Origin: Carex sylvatica
Taxonomy: Eukaryota > Streptophyta > Magnoliopsida > Poales > Cyperaceae
Direction: 5' to 3'
Length of the DNA stretch: 64,000 nucleotides
Assembly: GCA_964058845.1 (NCBI GenBank)
Contig: CAXKVR010000942.1
Span: 43,336 to 107,335, forward strand
The position numbers and the translations under genes were made by a program. Below the pieces are notes generated by a model. The model worked only from the letters and a program-made list of their open reading frames with translations, made no database searches and was not told the origin of the DNA. This document shows, piece by piece, positions 11,579 to 22,664 of the stretch; the first letter of the stretch is position 1, and each line of letters starts with the position of its first letter.

Positions 11579-13331
11579 AGTTACTTGAACTATACAATGA
11601 GAGACCTGGATATCTCTATTGTCGACAAGCTCTACGTGCTTCTTACCATTCAGACCTCATTTTTTATATATCTTTATTATCACCCGTCAGAATGTGAACC
11701 GAGTACTACTTCACGTGTGGTTTTTGGTTTCATGCTCATATTGGTTCCTCTTTTGGACATTATTCTGATTTTATTGGGTAAGCAAACTTTCTAAATGAAT
11801 CCCCTCTTCCCAAAATAATCACACATAATAAATTTCCATTATGTTCAAGGTACTGGTAAAAAAAGATGCTGGAATCTCCATATTTGCACCTCTTTCAATT
11901 TAATCCAATGTTTGGCAGTTAGTATTATATTAAAATATTTTGGCCCAAATTCATAGCCACATTAATTTTCACATTCTCTGTGAAGAAACAAGGGGAAACA
12001 ATCCAAGTGGACCAATGCTTAATAATAGTCCAAGGATTAAGGACGAAATGGCAGGTCGATCGGGTTAATTTGAATTACATTGCTAAAACAAAAAAATTAA
12101 ACAATTAATGTCAACGACATTTCAAGGGCAGAGCCATGATAATAGAAATTTTTTTGGAATGAGACATAATTCCATATTCATATTGAATTTCAATCACACT
12201 TCTATAACCTTTTTGTGTTTAGTAGTGTAGTTTTTTCGTTCCTGTGCTTGGCTTTGCTACTGAAAATTCCAAATTTGGTAAAAAAAAAAAAAAAATCATA
12301 GTTTCATGAAGTCAATCATCTCTCTTTGAGTCTATTTAAGTTGCATTAATTATCTATAATATTATTTTAAACTTTTTTGGCAGGACTAAGGGTTACATTA
12401 GTTCCACTAGCATTTTTTTCGTTCCTTCTTCACAAGTACAAGAGAGTTTCTGTCAAAATATTGACCAATTCATTGGGGGATGGTGATGATTTCGTCAGCG
12501 AAGTGGCAACAATTGGTAGGATCCACCATGCAAACATAGTGCGCCTTATTGGATTTTGCTCAGAGGGCTCAAAGCGGGCACTTGTGTATCCTTATATGCC
12601 AAAGGGCTCACTTGACAAGTGCATCTTCTCTTCGAATAACAATTCTTTATCAATAGAGAAAAGAAGAGAGATATAGCCCTAGGCATTGCGCGAGGTATAG
12701 ACTACCTTCATCGTGGGTGTCAAATGCAGATATTGCACTTCGACATAAAACCTGACAATATCCTATTGGATCATGTTTTGACTCCAAAAATTTCCGACTT
12801 TGGACTTGCCAAATTATACTCAAGAGAATACAACTTAGTAACCCTCAACACAGCAAGAGGTACAATAGGATATATAGCTCCTGAACTAATATCAAGGGCC
12901 TTTGGGGTGATATCATGGAAGGCAGATTTTATAGTTTTGGGATGCTACTAATGGAGATGGCAAGTGGAAGAAGAAACGTCAATAATCATGCGAATAGCTC
13001 GAGCCAAGTCTATTATCCGTCATGGATCTACGACCAACTTAAACTATCAGAAGAGGCACATTACAATAACTTGAACAATAGTGTTGCACAATTTGAAGAA
13101 ATAGAAGAAATCCTATATAAGGTTGCCTTGTGGTGCATTCAAACGAGGGCATCTAACCGCCCCTCCATGAGCAGAGTCATAGAGATGCTGCTGAGTGATG
13201 TAGATGGCTTGGAGATGCCACCAAGACCTTTCATGACAACCTTGCCAGACGAGGTCTCTGTGAGTTGTTCTCGAATTGATTCATATAGCATAGAACTGTC
13301 AACCATTTCAGAGGAAATTAGTTTGCTTTAA
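11579..13331 (+). pseudogene. LRK10L-type receptor kinase pseudogene 1
   Basis: Matches exons 2 and 3 of the intact gene at 53964-56957. Exon 2 begins after TTGCCAATGCAG near 11579 and encodes the membrane segment (VVFGFMLILVPLLDII), ending at a GTAAGC donor near 11777. Exon 3 starts near 12384 after TTTTGGCAG. The ectodomain exon is absent. Relative to the intact gene, exon 3 lacks 171 bp (57 codons in frame) covering the juxtamembrane segment, glycine-rich loop and start of the VAVK strand. A 2-bp insertion near 12672 and a 1-bp deletion near 12926 then break the frame. Later motifs survive ([27 protein letters not shown]). The 3' flank to about 13540 also matches the intact gene. Confidence 0.9.
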
Positions 13332-15229
13332 TCACACAAAAAACATAAATGAACATTTGTTGCTTTGAATTCAGAGGAATTTAGTATCCAAGTATGTAAT
13401 GTAAGCTTCCTGTTTTTTAAGTAAGATAAGGCAACTATTTAAAAAATTTGTATTGTATTAGATTAATTTTTTATAAAACTAAAATATTCAAATTTCAATA
13501 GGTTTTATTGTAGATATATATCCATATTTAAAATTGAAGGGACTTAATTAATGTGCCAAAAAATCTTCTCCTACCATATAAATAGCGGACAGCGCAATAC
13601 CAGTGGGAGGCTACAAGTGAAAAATCTCTAATTCCTGTCATTCCTGAATTCTTAGTTTAAATGTGCTTTATCTTCTTCTGTTTAACCACTTGAAAGCTAA
13701 AGCTTTGATATAAACAACAGTATCATTTCCTCTTTAAGCTGTTGCATATATAGGTGAGTAAAAATGTAAAATAACAAACTTTATACAAAACAATTACTAC
13801 AAGGGAGTCCTTCGGTATCTTGTTCTTTGCTTGGAAGATTCTTCTATTGACTTAGTGACGAATAAAAGCTTCCTGCTCCTAGTCCCATTTGTCACTTATT
13901 GGCCATCAAGAATTATTTTAGCCTTCCAGAGGGATACTGAGAGTTGAATTGAACAGAGATACTGGTTTTAGAAGCAACTTCCTCTGTATAACTTCTTTAT
14001 TACGTTTATTCAATAACTTTATTGTCTGTACTAATTGTTCTTTATTGAGGGTTTACAGTTAAGGATCTTTGAAATTTGATTCATGTACGAAATGTGGGAG
14101 CATATATAATTCTCATGATCGTTAAATGAAAAATAAAAAAGACTAAATTAAGTGTAATTAATCAATATGGTTTCCACATTTTTTGTTAAATATTCTATTT
14201 TGACTCCATTCTGATGCTGTACAGAAAAAACGGAGAGAAAAAAAATGAGTTTAGGTATATATATAACACATTGTTGTAAGAAATAATGGCCCCAATTTGT
14301 GGTACTGGTAAGAAATTATGAGCCCAATATGTAGCGTTTGCAAGAAATTTAGGCCCAATATGTAATATTGGTATAAAGGCCCAAGATGTACAACCTGTAC
14401 AAAACTAAGTTGGACGACTCAAATTCACTTTGTTGTGGTCATAATGGAAGAGCAAAGGCTAGCATATGCCGAAGAACATTATGCTGGACTCAGCTTTAGA
14501 CACAAGGCATAGGTTAACTTAGAAAACAGAGTATTTGTTGACATTATTCTTTATGAAATTTTGGGATTAATAAGGCGAAAAATAAAATTTCAGTATGAGA
14601 TAATGGAGGACAACTGAGTAGTATAATTTGGAACAATTCAGGGGCGGATTTAAAGGGATGCTGCGGATAAATAAACTACCTATAAATAAAAATTGAGATC
14701 TCCATATGAACGCTAAATACATGGTTGTAATTTGGTGGCTAAAACTAATTAACTTTATAGTTGTCGTTAATTTAGATTTTGGGGGTTCCTTAAATTCTTT
14801 CCACAAAATCGGTATTGCGATGCAACTGATTTACCTATATTGTTTGGTCTGGTCATAACTGATGTAATACCATTTTGGTTTTTTTTTTTTCATGTAAAGC
14901 TTGAAAATTAAGCCACCAATTATTTAAAATCTACAAAAGATTCTCCATTCGAGTTATCTCCCACACAGAGAATTGTGACTACCAGTGGACCAAAGGCTAG
15001 TTCTCTAAATATATTTATGTTTTATTCAACTTTAAACATTCACAAGTGATCTTAATTAAATTGGATTTAGAACTTATGACTCGTCACACGGTGGACATCA
15101 TCTTACCTACTAGACCAAAGACAAGTTGTTGATAAAAAAATTATTATTATTTTATTTAGTGCTTTGTAAAATTAAGTAAAATTAAATTAATCATTAATCT
15201 GTATTGCAATTTAAATATAAAACTTAGGG
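13332..15229. other. intergenic
   Basis: The first 200 bases are the decayed 3' flank of the kinase pseudogene. At about 14285-14390, GCCCAATATGTA-type phrases recur every 50 bp or so. At 14641, CAGGGGCGGATTTAAAGG looks like a hAT terminal repeat, but no partner end was found. Sequence near 14480-14520 (GACTCAGCTTTAGA) recurs near 46360. No gene is seen. Confidence 0.5.
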
Positions 15230-16080
15230 AGCTGATAATAGTATCTGCGCTATAGTACCCGCACTGTACCTGCAGGGGGGACTGCCAAAAATTAAATGTT
15301 AAAATATAATTTTCTGTGGGGATTGCAAAAACTGCACAATTTGAATTTCCTAAAGTATTAATATCTATGAACGGAAGTATTTATACTTATGTACGGAAGT
15401 ATTTATACTTATGATGTGAACAATTATTTATTGCATGAATTATGTAGCGCCAAGATAACAATACCTGCGCTACAGTACCCGGGGACCAACGAAAATTAAA
15501 TACATAAATATAACTTCCTACGGGAACTACAAAAACTCGACAATTTAAATTTTTTTCTAAAGTATTAATATTTATGCAATTTTCTCTTTCAAATGAAATC
15601 CATTATGACGTACTTTCAGGTTAGTCATCATGCAAGTGTTTATACCTCACCGTATAAGTATTTATATCTACACTTGCAAATATTTTTTAAATATGACACT
15701 GAAAGTATTAATATCTAAATATTGAAAGTATTTATACTTATACATAGAAATATTTATACCTATGAGGTCAACTATGTTTCTTAGAGGAAAATTGATGCGG
15801 AAATTATTGGAGAACTCGAAAAAAGATTATCATAACAAGTTACGCATCAAAGTATTAATATCTTACTTTTTTAAGTGCTAATATCTTATCTTCTAAGTAT
15901 TTATATCTACGAAGATTTAAATATCTAAGTATTTTTTTACATATGATACTGAAAGTATCAATATCTAAGTATTGAAAGTATTTATATCTATGTACTGAAG
16001 TATTTATTTTTATGAGATCAACTATTTTTGTTAGAGAAAGATTGACGCGGAATTAGTACTGGGACTTTGAAAGGAGACTA
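15230..16080. repeat. degenerate tandem repeat rich in AGTATTTATACTTATG
   Basis: AGTATTAATATCTATG and AGTATTTATACTTATG recur many times, within a larger unit repeated at about 15235 and 15450 (CTGCGCTATAGTACCC and CTGCGCTACAGTACCC). A shorter related stretch is at about 41565-41705. It lies directly before kinase pseudogene 2 and probably replaced its 5' part. No coding is seen. Confidence 0.7.
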
Positions 16081-16177
16081 TATAATTAGTGGGGACCATA
16101 GAAAAAGGGTGTTGCTGAGATTTTAGAATAATAATTAGTTGAAACTATATAATATCTTTTTAGAATAATAATTAGTT

Positions 16178-16701
16178 CAGACTTTGAACTTGCCAAATTA
16201 TACTCCAGAGAACACAACTTACTTACACTAAGCATGGTTCGGGGTACACCTGGATATACAGCTCCCGAGCTAGTATCAAGGGCGTTTGGTGTCATATCAT
16301 ACAAGGTAGATGTTTATAGCTTTGGGATGGTACGGATGGAGATGGCGAGCGGAAGAAGAAATGTCAACAATCATGCAGAGAGCTCAAGCCAAGTTTATTA
16401 TCCATCATGGATCTACAAGCAACTCAAACTTGCAGACGAGATACACAATTGTAACTTGCACAACAGTGTTGTACAATTTGGAGAAATAGAAGGAATCTTG
16501 TATAAGGTTGCCTTGTGGTGCATTCAATTGAGCGTATCTAACCGCCCATCTATGAGTAGAGTGATAGAGATGCTACAGAGTGATCCTGGTAGCTTGGAGA
16601 TGCCACCAAAACCTTTCACCACATGCTCACCAAGCGAGGTCTCTGTGAGAGGCTCTCAAATTGATATGTCAGAGATTTCAGAGGAAACTAGTTTGATATG
16701 A
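16178..16701 (+). pseudogene. LRK10L-type kinase pseudogene 2 (C-lobe only)
   Basis: Sequence from 16178 matches the kinase C-lobe of the neighbouring LRK10L genes in one open frame to the stop at 16699-16701: KLYSREHNLLTL, GTPGYTAPE, DVYSFGM, ALWCIQ and SNRPSMSRVIEML. Everything upstream (ectodomain, membrane segment, ATP loop, catalytic loop) is missing. The activation-loop motif reads DFE instead of DFG, so even the remaining piece would be inactive. The 5' border meets AT-rich repeats. Confidence 0.9.
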
Positions 16702-18437
16702 TTAAACAAAAAAACAATGAATGTGTTGTATCTCAATGTATCCATGTACTAATGTAACTATAGATTAATGACAGCCATCTTGCAGCTTTTTTATTAACAT
16801 ATATAAGGCAAAGATTTAAAATTGTCATTTTATTACATTTATTTTGTATAACTAAAACATTAAAAACATGAATAACTTAGGCCGGTCTTCGTTGGAATAA
16901 CTAACATATGCTTCAATCAAGCACCACCAAAAGGAAGCAGTGAGGCAATTCATTTTAGATCATTAGATGACATCTTCCTTTTAGGGAAAGGATATATTTG
17001 ACAATTCATTTTTATTTTTATGTTAATAATTAGTTACACGAAGAATTAGGAAAAACAGAAAGATATTAAATTTAATGAAGCTATAAGATATTCTGAGAGA
17101 GATTGGCTATTTTAAAATTTTGATGGGTACACTAGACTAGCAATTGACCTTGTAACATAAAAATATATAGACGATAAAAGTATTATATAATCTAAGATAA
17201 ATCTGGTGATTTTCTCTCTTGAAAGCTCGTAAATATGTCGGAGCTTTCTCAGACACGGTGGGCCACTGGTCCTGTAGAGACTCATTACAGGTTCACCAAG
17301 GACTGAGATTAGAACCTATAATTAAATTGGAGTGTTGTCTGATCCTTCTAATAGCCCACCTCATTAAAAGGCCAGGATGGACTGCCTGTGGTAGGCCTGT
17401 TCATGCCCGTGAATTTAATTTCTAATTTTTTCATTTTTTTAAAAATAAAAATATCATATTGTTTTTGTTTCTTATTTTCGTTTTCTTTTATATTACAGGG
17501 TTTGACACTAATTTTTTTTGGACTGGTTTGGCACTAAATATTTTTGTCTTCTTGTCGAGCTGTGCCGAGGCTTTTTTTGTTTTGAAATATGGATTTGGGA
17601 TCAAACCACCCAATACATTTTAAATCCCTATGTATTAATATTGAAATTTTTTTCACTTTGTGAGTTTCGAACTCATGACATCTCACATGAGATTTATGTG
17701 CCTTTGCCACTTTGTGGATTTGCGAGGCTTTTAATGACAGTATTTTTTAAAAGAAAGAAAATATGAAATTTCGCAGAATTAAGGCCGTCTCGATTCTATA
17801 TGATGCTATAAGCTTTGTTTTTTCATTCAGTTCAAAATTGTAGTGTACCTAAAGATAATTAAGAACTTTGACTTGTGCATTGTTGCCAGCAAAAAAATTA
17901 AGAGTAGCCACCCGGTAAGCAAAACTTCCACATGGGCATTTTGGTAATTTAGAAATTTTGATAAAATCGACCTACATTTCAGTTTCTAATGATATCTCTT
18001 CTCTATTTCTATTCACGAAAAACATTTTTCTCCAGCTCTTGGATAACTTTCCACTCATATTAACATCATTGATTTTTTTTATTTTAAAATTCATAGAGAA
18101 ACCTAAATTGAACAACATATAATGCAAATTAGTAGTTGTGCTTTAGAATTGAGGAGCACAATTCCTTGGAGTAATTGTTAATGTATTGTAAGACACATAA
18201 TTCGGCCCAAGTTTTACTCAATTGACGCACTGGGCTTGATATAATTTACTATGTTCGTGCAGATCCATCCACCGGTTAGAATTGACTATTCCTTTTGACT
18301 GGAATACAGAGGGTTAAATGCAGAAAAAGGAAGTTTGACTGCAAATATTATAATTTCAATTGTTAGCTATGTACGACTGCAACTACGTCAATTCTATAAT
18401 CATCGAAAGACTAATACTGTTAGTTCTTCAAGACAAG
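16702..18437. other. intergenic, no gene seen
   Basis: The 3' flank of pseudogene 2 is followed by AT-rich DNA. Short GC-richer stretches at about 17220-17420 and 17570-17720 (the latter with GAGTTTCGAACTCATGACA) resemble fragments common in plant repeats. No supported coding region. Confidence 0.45.
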
Positions 18438-18595
18438 GGATCCGACTCCGCTGCTCTCTAAATGGAAGAGCAGAATTCTGTTATTCTAAATCGGACCGTT
18501 AAATTTTTTATACACAGATCTCAACACGGATGAACTGTTCAATTTAGAATAACAAGGTTCTACTCTCTTATTTAGAGAGAAACAGAGTTAGATCC
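18438..18595. mobile_element. 158-bp MITE with 9-bp target-site duplication
   Basis: Terminal repeats GGATCCGACTC (left) and GGATCTAACTC (right, reverse complement) enclose a partly palindromic interior (CTCTCTAAATGGAAGAGCAG against CTCTCTTATTTAGAGAG). It is flanked by the perfect direct repeat CAAGACAAG at 18429-18437 and 18596-18604. A 9-bp duplication fits a non-autonomous Mutator-like element. Confidence 0.75.
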
Positions 18596-18604
18596 CAAGA
18601 CAAG

Positions 18605-18870
18605 ACCTCGAAAATCTAAACTCAGCTGGACGCAGGCGCAATTAGATACTTTTGATTAATCAAGTTCATCTTACACAGAGAACAAAGTCCAATAGGCCAA
18701 TTCACTTTTATTTATTGTGAAAAAAAATTAAGCTTGAGGGATGTGCAATATAATATTCTCCATCTGCACAAAGAACAAGGCCCAATTCACAAAATGCCAA
18801 ATCTCTTTTTTTTTTTTCTTTCTTTATGAAGACAAATTTAAGAACATATTAATCTACTGTGGCTAGCTAT
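18605..18870. repeat. diverged duplicated segment Z, left copy
   Basis: Resembles about 45995-46270. Shared phrases are GACCTCGAAAATCTAAA, GCTGGACGC, CAATTTAATACT-like text, a run of T then AAGAACATATTAATCTACT. It supports an old duplication between the left and right flanks of this region. Non-coding. Confidence 0.5.
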
Positions 18871-20243
18871 TGATATTTTGCTTCCTGTTTTTCTATTTTA
18901 CGAAGTATTAATTAGCATATATTGAAGATAAATAGTCAATTAGACATCAAATAGCATTAATTGCACATATTGATAAAATTAGCTATCTTCCCCTCAAATT
19001 TCAACTTGTATATATAAAAGCTGGATTCAATTATGAGGATGGGGATGAATCAAGAAGAAAAAAAAAAGGAAAAAAAGGGGAAAAGTAAAAATAAATAAAA
19101 ATAAATAGAAGATAAAAAAAACGTTAGATAGAAAAATGTGAAAAGAACAACAATCTAATTTTAAAGAACTGACCCAAGCATCTAAGTGGAGAAAAGATAC
19201 AAGCCGGCTAAGGGATAGACAAAATGACCATCCAAGCGGCAGAGTGTAATAACATGTTTTCCAATTTTTCATTTTTTGAAAAAAAATATTTTACTCGTTT
19301 TATGTTATTTTTTTGCAAAAAAATATGGATGATGAAGTGAAGAAGTATTTTTTTTATGTTATATCATAACTTTTGTATATCTATACGCATATATTTTTAA
19401 AAAATTAGTTGAAATATCAAAATTATTTTCATTCCTTTCTATCAAAAAGAGATTTTTTTCTTCAAATGACTCATATGAAAATAAAGAAAGTGTCAAAGAA
19501 AGAAAATGAGAAAATCCATTAAAAGAAAGAATCATTCTTTTTGCCAGACATATGAGTCTTATTTATTAGTTTTAGGAATATAAAAATACTTGAAATCTTA
19601 CTATTTAGAATATCAATATCAGAGTTTATTTCAAATTTCTCACTTATCAAAAAAGTTTTTGATTATCTTAAAAATCAGGATTAGAATTAATAGAATCAAA
19701 AATCTGCGATAAAAGACTTTGAATTGAAAATCAATAACAAATCTTGATTTCCAATTCAAAAAAATGAATCGAAATACAAAAAACTCGCTGTAGATTAATT
19801 CCATTAGCTCATCTTCATTAAAGGACATTAATGTATAGGTTAGCAGAAGCTCGTGAATGAGCTTAGCATATTGCTTAATTTGGTTTCCGAAATGAATATT
19901 TCAAAATTTGAATATTTTGAAAATGTATCCTATAAAATAGAGAAAAAGCTCTATCACAAATTTATAGAACATATAGAAAAAAAATGTACTATTCAAAATT
20001 GTTCGTGAAATAATCAAATTTCACAATATAAAATCGTGGTTCAAACCAAAATGAGCAAAACATAATAAAAAATAGAACAAAATGATTCCATAAACCGAAT
20101 AGAAAGGTACATAGTAATTCTTTTTTCATTTTTTTTTTCTTTTTTTCAGAAAAAGAATATTTTACTCGTTTTATGTCTTTTTTTGCATGGTATAATAACA
20201 TTACACGCAAGCTGATTCTACGATTTCAACTTGAGAGAGGGAG
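18871..20243. other. AT-rich stretch, probably remnant copia interior
   Basis: No intact gene. The phrase ATATTTTACTCGTTTTATGT occurs at about 19288 and again at about 20158, so about 870 bp between them may be a later insertion. The end (20232-20243, TGAGAGAGGGAG) is a polypurine tract directly before an LTR, as expected just inside the 3' LTR of a Ty1/copia element. Confidence 0.45.
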
Positions 20244-20462
20244 TGTTGAAGACAAAGTATAAATTAGAGATCAATTACGTTAATAGCAGATGAATTAGTT
20301 ATCAGTTAGTATTCATTACAAGATATGACAAATCATGTAATTGAAAAATATTTTATAGGCTCTTTAGATTCGATAGCCTATAAATAGACAATGTATAATA
20401 GTGTTAAATAATATAATATTAGAAATCAATTCAATTAGCTCTTTTCCTCTCAATATTCAACA
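20244..20462 (+). mobile_element. Ty1/copia-type 3' LTR
   Basis: About 219 bp that begins TGTTGAAG and ends TATTCAACA, giving TGTTGA/TCAACA inverted ends, preceded by a polypurine tract. A TATAAATAGA box lies at about 20381. The last 80 bases recur at 25638-25715. No matching 5' LTR or polyprotein is present nearby, so the element is largely deleted. Confidence 0.75.
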
Positions 20463-20556
20463 TATCACTAGTGGAAAATATGGAATCAGGATCGGTTATA
20501 TACGCATATTAGTATTAGAATACAACCGATTCTGATAAAGGCGATACAGATACTAC

Positions 20557-20950
20557 AATAATCTGGATCGGTTCCTAATATAGAACTGATCCAGATAACT
20601 GACTATCTGGATCGGTTGTATAATAAGAAATCGATCCAGATAGTCAGTTATCTGGATCGGTTCTATTTCACTAAATCGATCCAGATAACTGACTATCTGG
20701 ATCGGTTCTCTATTATGGAACCGATCCAGATAGTTATTTTCTGAATTTAAAAATTAAAAATGTTATAAAATTCAGAAAATAACTATCTGGATCGGTTTCA
20801 TAATAGAGAACCGATCCAGATAGTCAGTTATCTGGATCGGTTTAGTGAAATAGAACCGATCCAGATAACTGACTATCTGGATCGATTTCTTATTATACAA
20901 CTGATCTAGATAGTCAGTTATCTGGATCGGTTTTAAATAGAACCGATCCT
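20557..20950. repeat. 400-bp nested palindrome in CACTA subterminal region
   Basis: The left arm (about 20557-20745) and right arm (about 20770-20950) are near-perfect reverse complements around ATTTAAAAATTAAAAATG. Each arm itself consists of smaller palindromes, in which GACTATCTGGATCGGTT faces AACCGATCCAGATAGTC. This can form a long hairpin or cruciform. Confidence 0.9.
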
Positions 20951-21279
20951 AATAGTTATTTTTAATTATATTTTAATTTTTTAAATTTAGATTATTGACT
21001 ATCTGGATCGGTTCTTAGCTTAAGAACCGATCCAGATAGTTAAATTGAATCAAAAAAAATATTTTTATTAAATGACCAGCTTCCATATTTTGCTGGCAAA
21101 AATTCTTGCTAAATTATCACAAATTCGAAATGAAATGTCACACATTCTAAAATTATGTTTCATACACATCCTAAATTAGCTATCACATACACATCCTAAA
21201 TTAAATATCATACACATCCTAAGTTATTACAAAAAATTCATGTTAATGCAAATTAAAATTACACACATCCTACAATGTT

Positions 21280-22655
21280 GTAGTTATTCTCGGTCTAATC
21301 TCATGTAAAAAAATTTTAACCCACATTTTTTGCAAATCTCCCAAGCGTTGTACATTATGTTTAGCGGGAATATCCTGCATTTTTAAAAAGATAGAAGAGC
21401 ATGGACAATTAATTTTGTATTTTATTATATTTGAAACAAAAATTTATCATTACTTTTGAAAAATATATAAATGCATATATACCCTTAAGTTCGGAAAAGA
21501 ATCGAGCTGTTCGCTTATTATGTCTTGCATGAGCAACATGACATAATATGCACATTCCCAGCCAGCAGGTTGTTGTGGGCACTATATAACAAGTTTGTAA
21601 AAAATAAAATGTAAGTTAATGAGCATATATACCAATGATTTATATGTTTAGATATTCACAAATTTTTGCATCTAGGTCCTTATAATCATATCTCAATAGA
21701 AACTATTACCTTGCAATCGTTATGAATCGTTAAAGAAGTACCCATTTCCCTGGCGAAGGCACTGTTGAAATATGAACAAATTGAACAATCAGTACTTACG
21801 GGAGATATTTAAAATGATAATATAATAATAAAATTATTAGAATTCTAAACAAACGTAAAATTAAGAAAGTCACTTACTCCTCGACCGCAGCAGTGATCAT
21901 TAGCATTTTTTTGCTCTTCTTATCGGAATCGTATACGTACAAGGAACGTTCTCTTGGTATAAGCACGGTCAATATCCAATGATTTCTGCATGTTAGGTTT
22001 GTAGCATGTCATATTCTATAATTTATATGAATTGAAAGAAATATAATAAAATTATAATATATATATAACACTAACATCTGATGGTAAGGTATGAAGATCA
22101 ATCTCTTGTCCCGATTCTCTTGGAGTGCTTTCCTCATGTATTGAAGAACACCTCCCCGGTCATCATGCAGCATGGTGGAATTTGTTCACTGGGGGTCCAC
22201 GAAACCAATCTGCTCATCGGGAAATTTCTCCTTGATGAATTTGTGCCAATACCTAAAAAAAAGAAGGCATACATGTGTTCTCAAGTTTGTAAAATTTGAA
22301 TTAAAAGTACTGAATTATGCAATTATTACGAATATTAAACTCACAGCATCCATATCTGAATGACTGGTCCAGTGAGCCACTCCCGTGGTGTAAGCAAGGC
22401 CGCATAATCATCTGCATAAACGTATATGGACTCTGCTGAACAGAAAAGATCAAGTGGCGGATCGATTTTGAATGGACTGCCATCTAGCTCTGAAAATCGA
22501 TCACGTAGCTGCTTGAATGTTTGTCCCAGCTTTTCAAAATTGATATGATCAAACATCTTGCTGTGACTTGTTGTTTTTCGATCTCCAGGAACTTGCACCT
22601 CTTCGCGTGATTCCTGCAAAATTTCATAATAAATTGAAATAAAATCCAAAATCAA
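21280..22655 (-). pseudogene. Ulp1-like (C48) cysteine protease remnant in CACTA
   Basis: Several minus-strand exons align in order with the SUMO-protease-like domain known from plant transposons. 22655-22346 ends in LLTPREWLTGPVIQIWML. 22260-22080 has YWHKFIKEKFPDEQIGFVD. About 21990-21880 has NHWILTVL and YVYDSD. About 21770-21710 is a short exon. About 21595-21480 has QPAGWECAYYVMLL. About 21380-21280 is the C-terminal piece. The catalytic His (NHW), Asp (DSD), Gln and Cys (WEC) are all recognisable. An in-frame TGA follows VDPQ in the second exon, so it is probably not functional unless spliced differently. The 5' part is lost at the junction with the Mutator-like sequence. Confidence 0.75.
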
Positions 22656-22664
22656 GAGGGACCA

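Larger units (their letters stand above)
20466..22660 (-). mobile_element. CACTA transposon, terminal part (copy A)
   Basis: Starts with CACTAGTGGAAAA, the typical CACTA terminal repeat. About 600 bp of subterminal repeats based on ACTATCTGGATCGGTT in both orientations follow, as expected of transposase-binding sites in this superfamily. Inward on the minus strand lie exons of a Ulp1-like protease, often carried by plant CACTA elements. The terminus at 20466 is therefore the 3' end of the element. The other end is not present: similarity stops near 22660, where a Mutator-like transposase begins. A second copy is at 39783-41398. Confidence 0.8.

Noticed and set aside
14641..14660. hAT terminal repeat CAGGGGCGGATTTAAAGG
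   Set aside because: Only one end found. No partner or target duplication could be located, so no element is called.
19027..19272. 81-codon minus-strand frame rich in Phe and Leu
   Set aside because: Produced by a purine-rich tract; no membrane-protein family features beyond composition.
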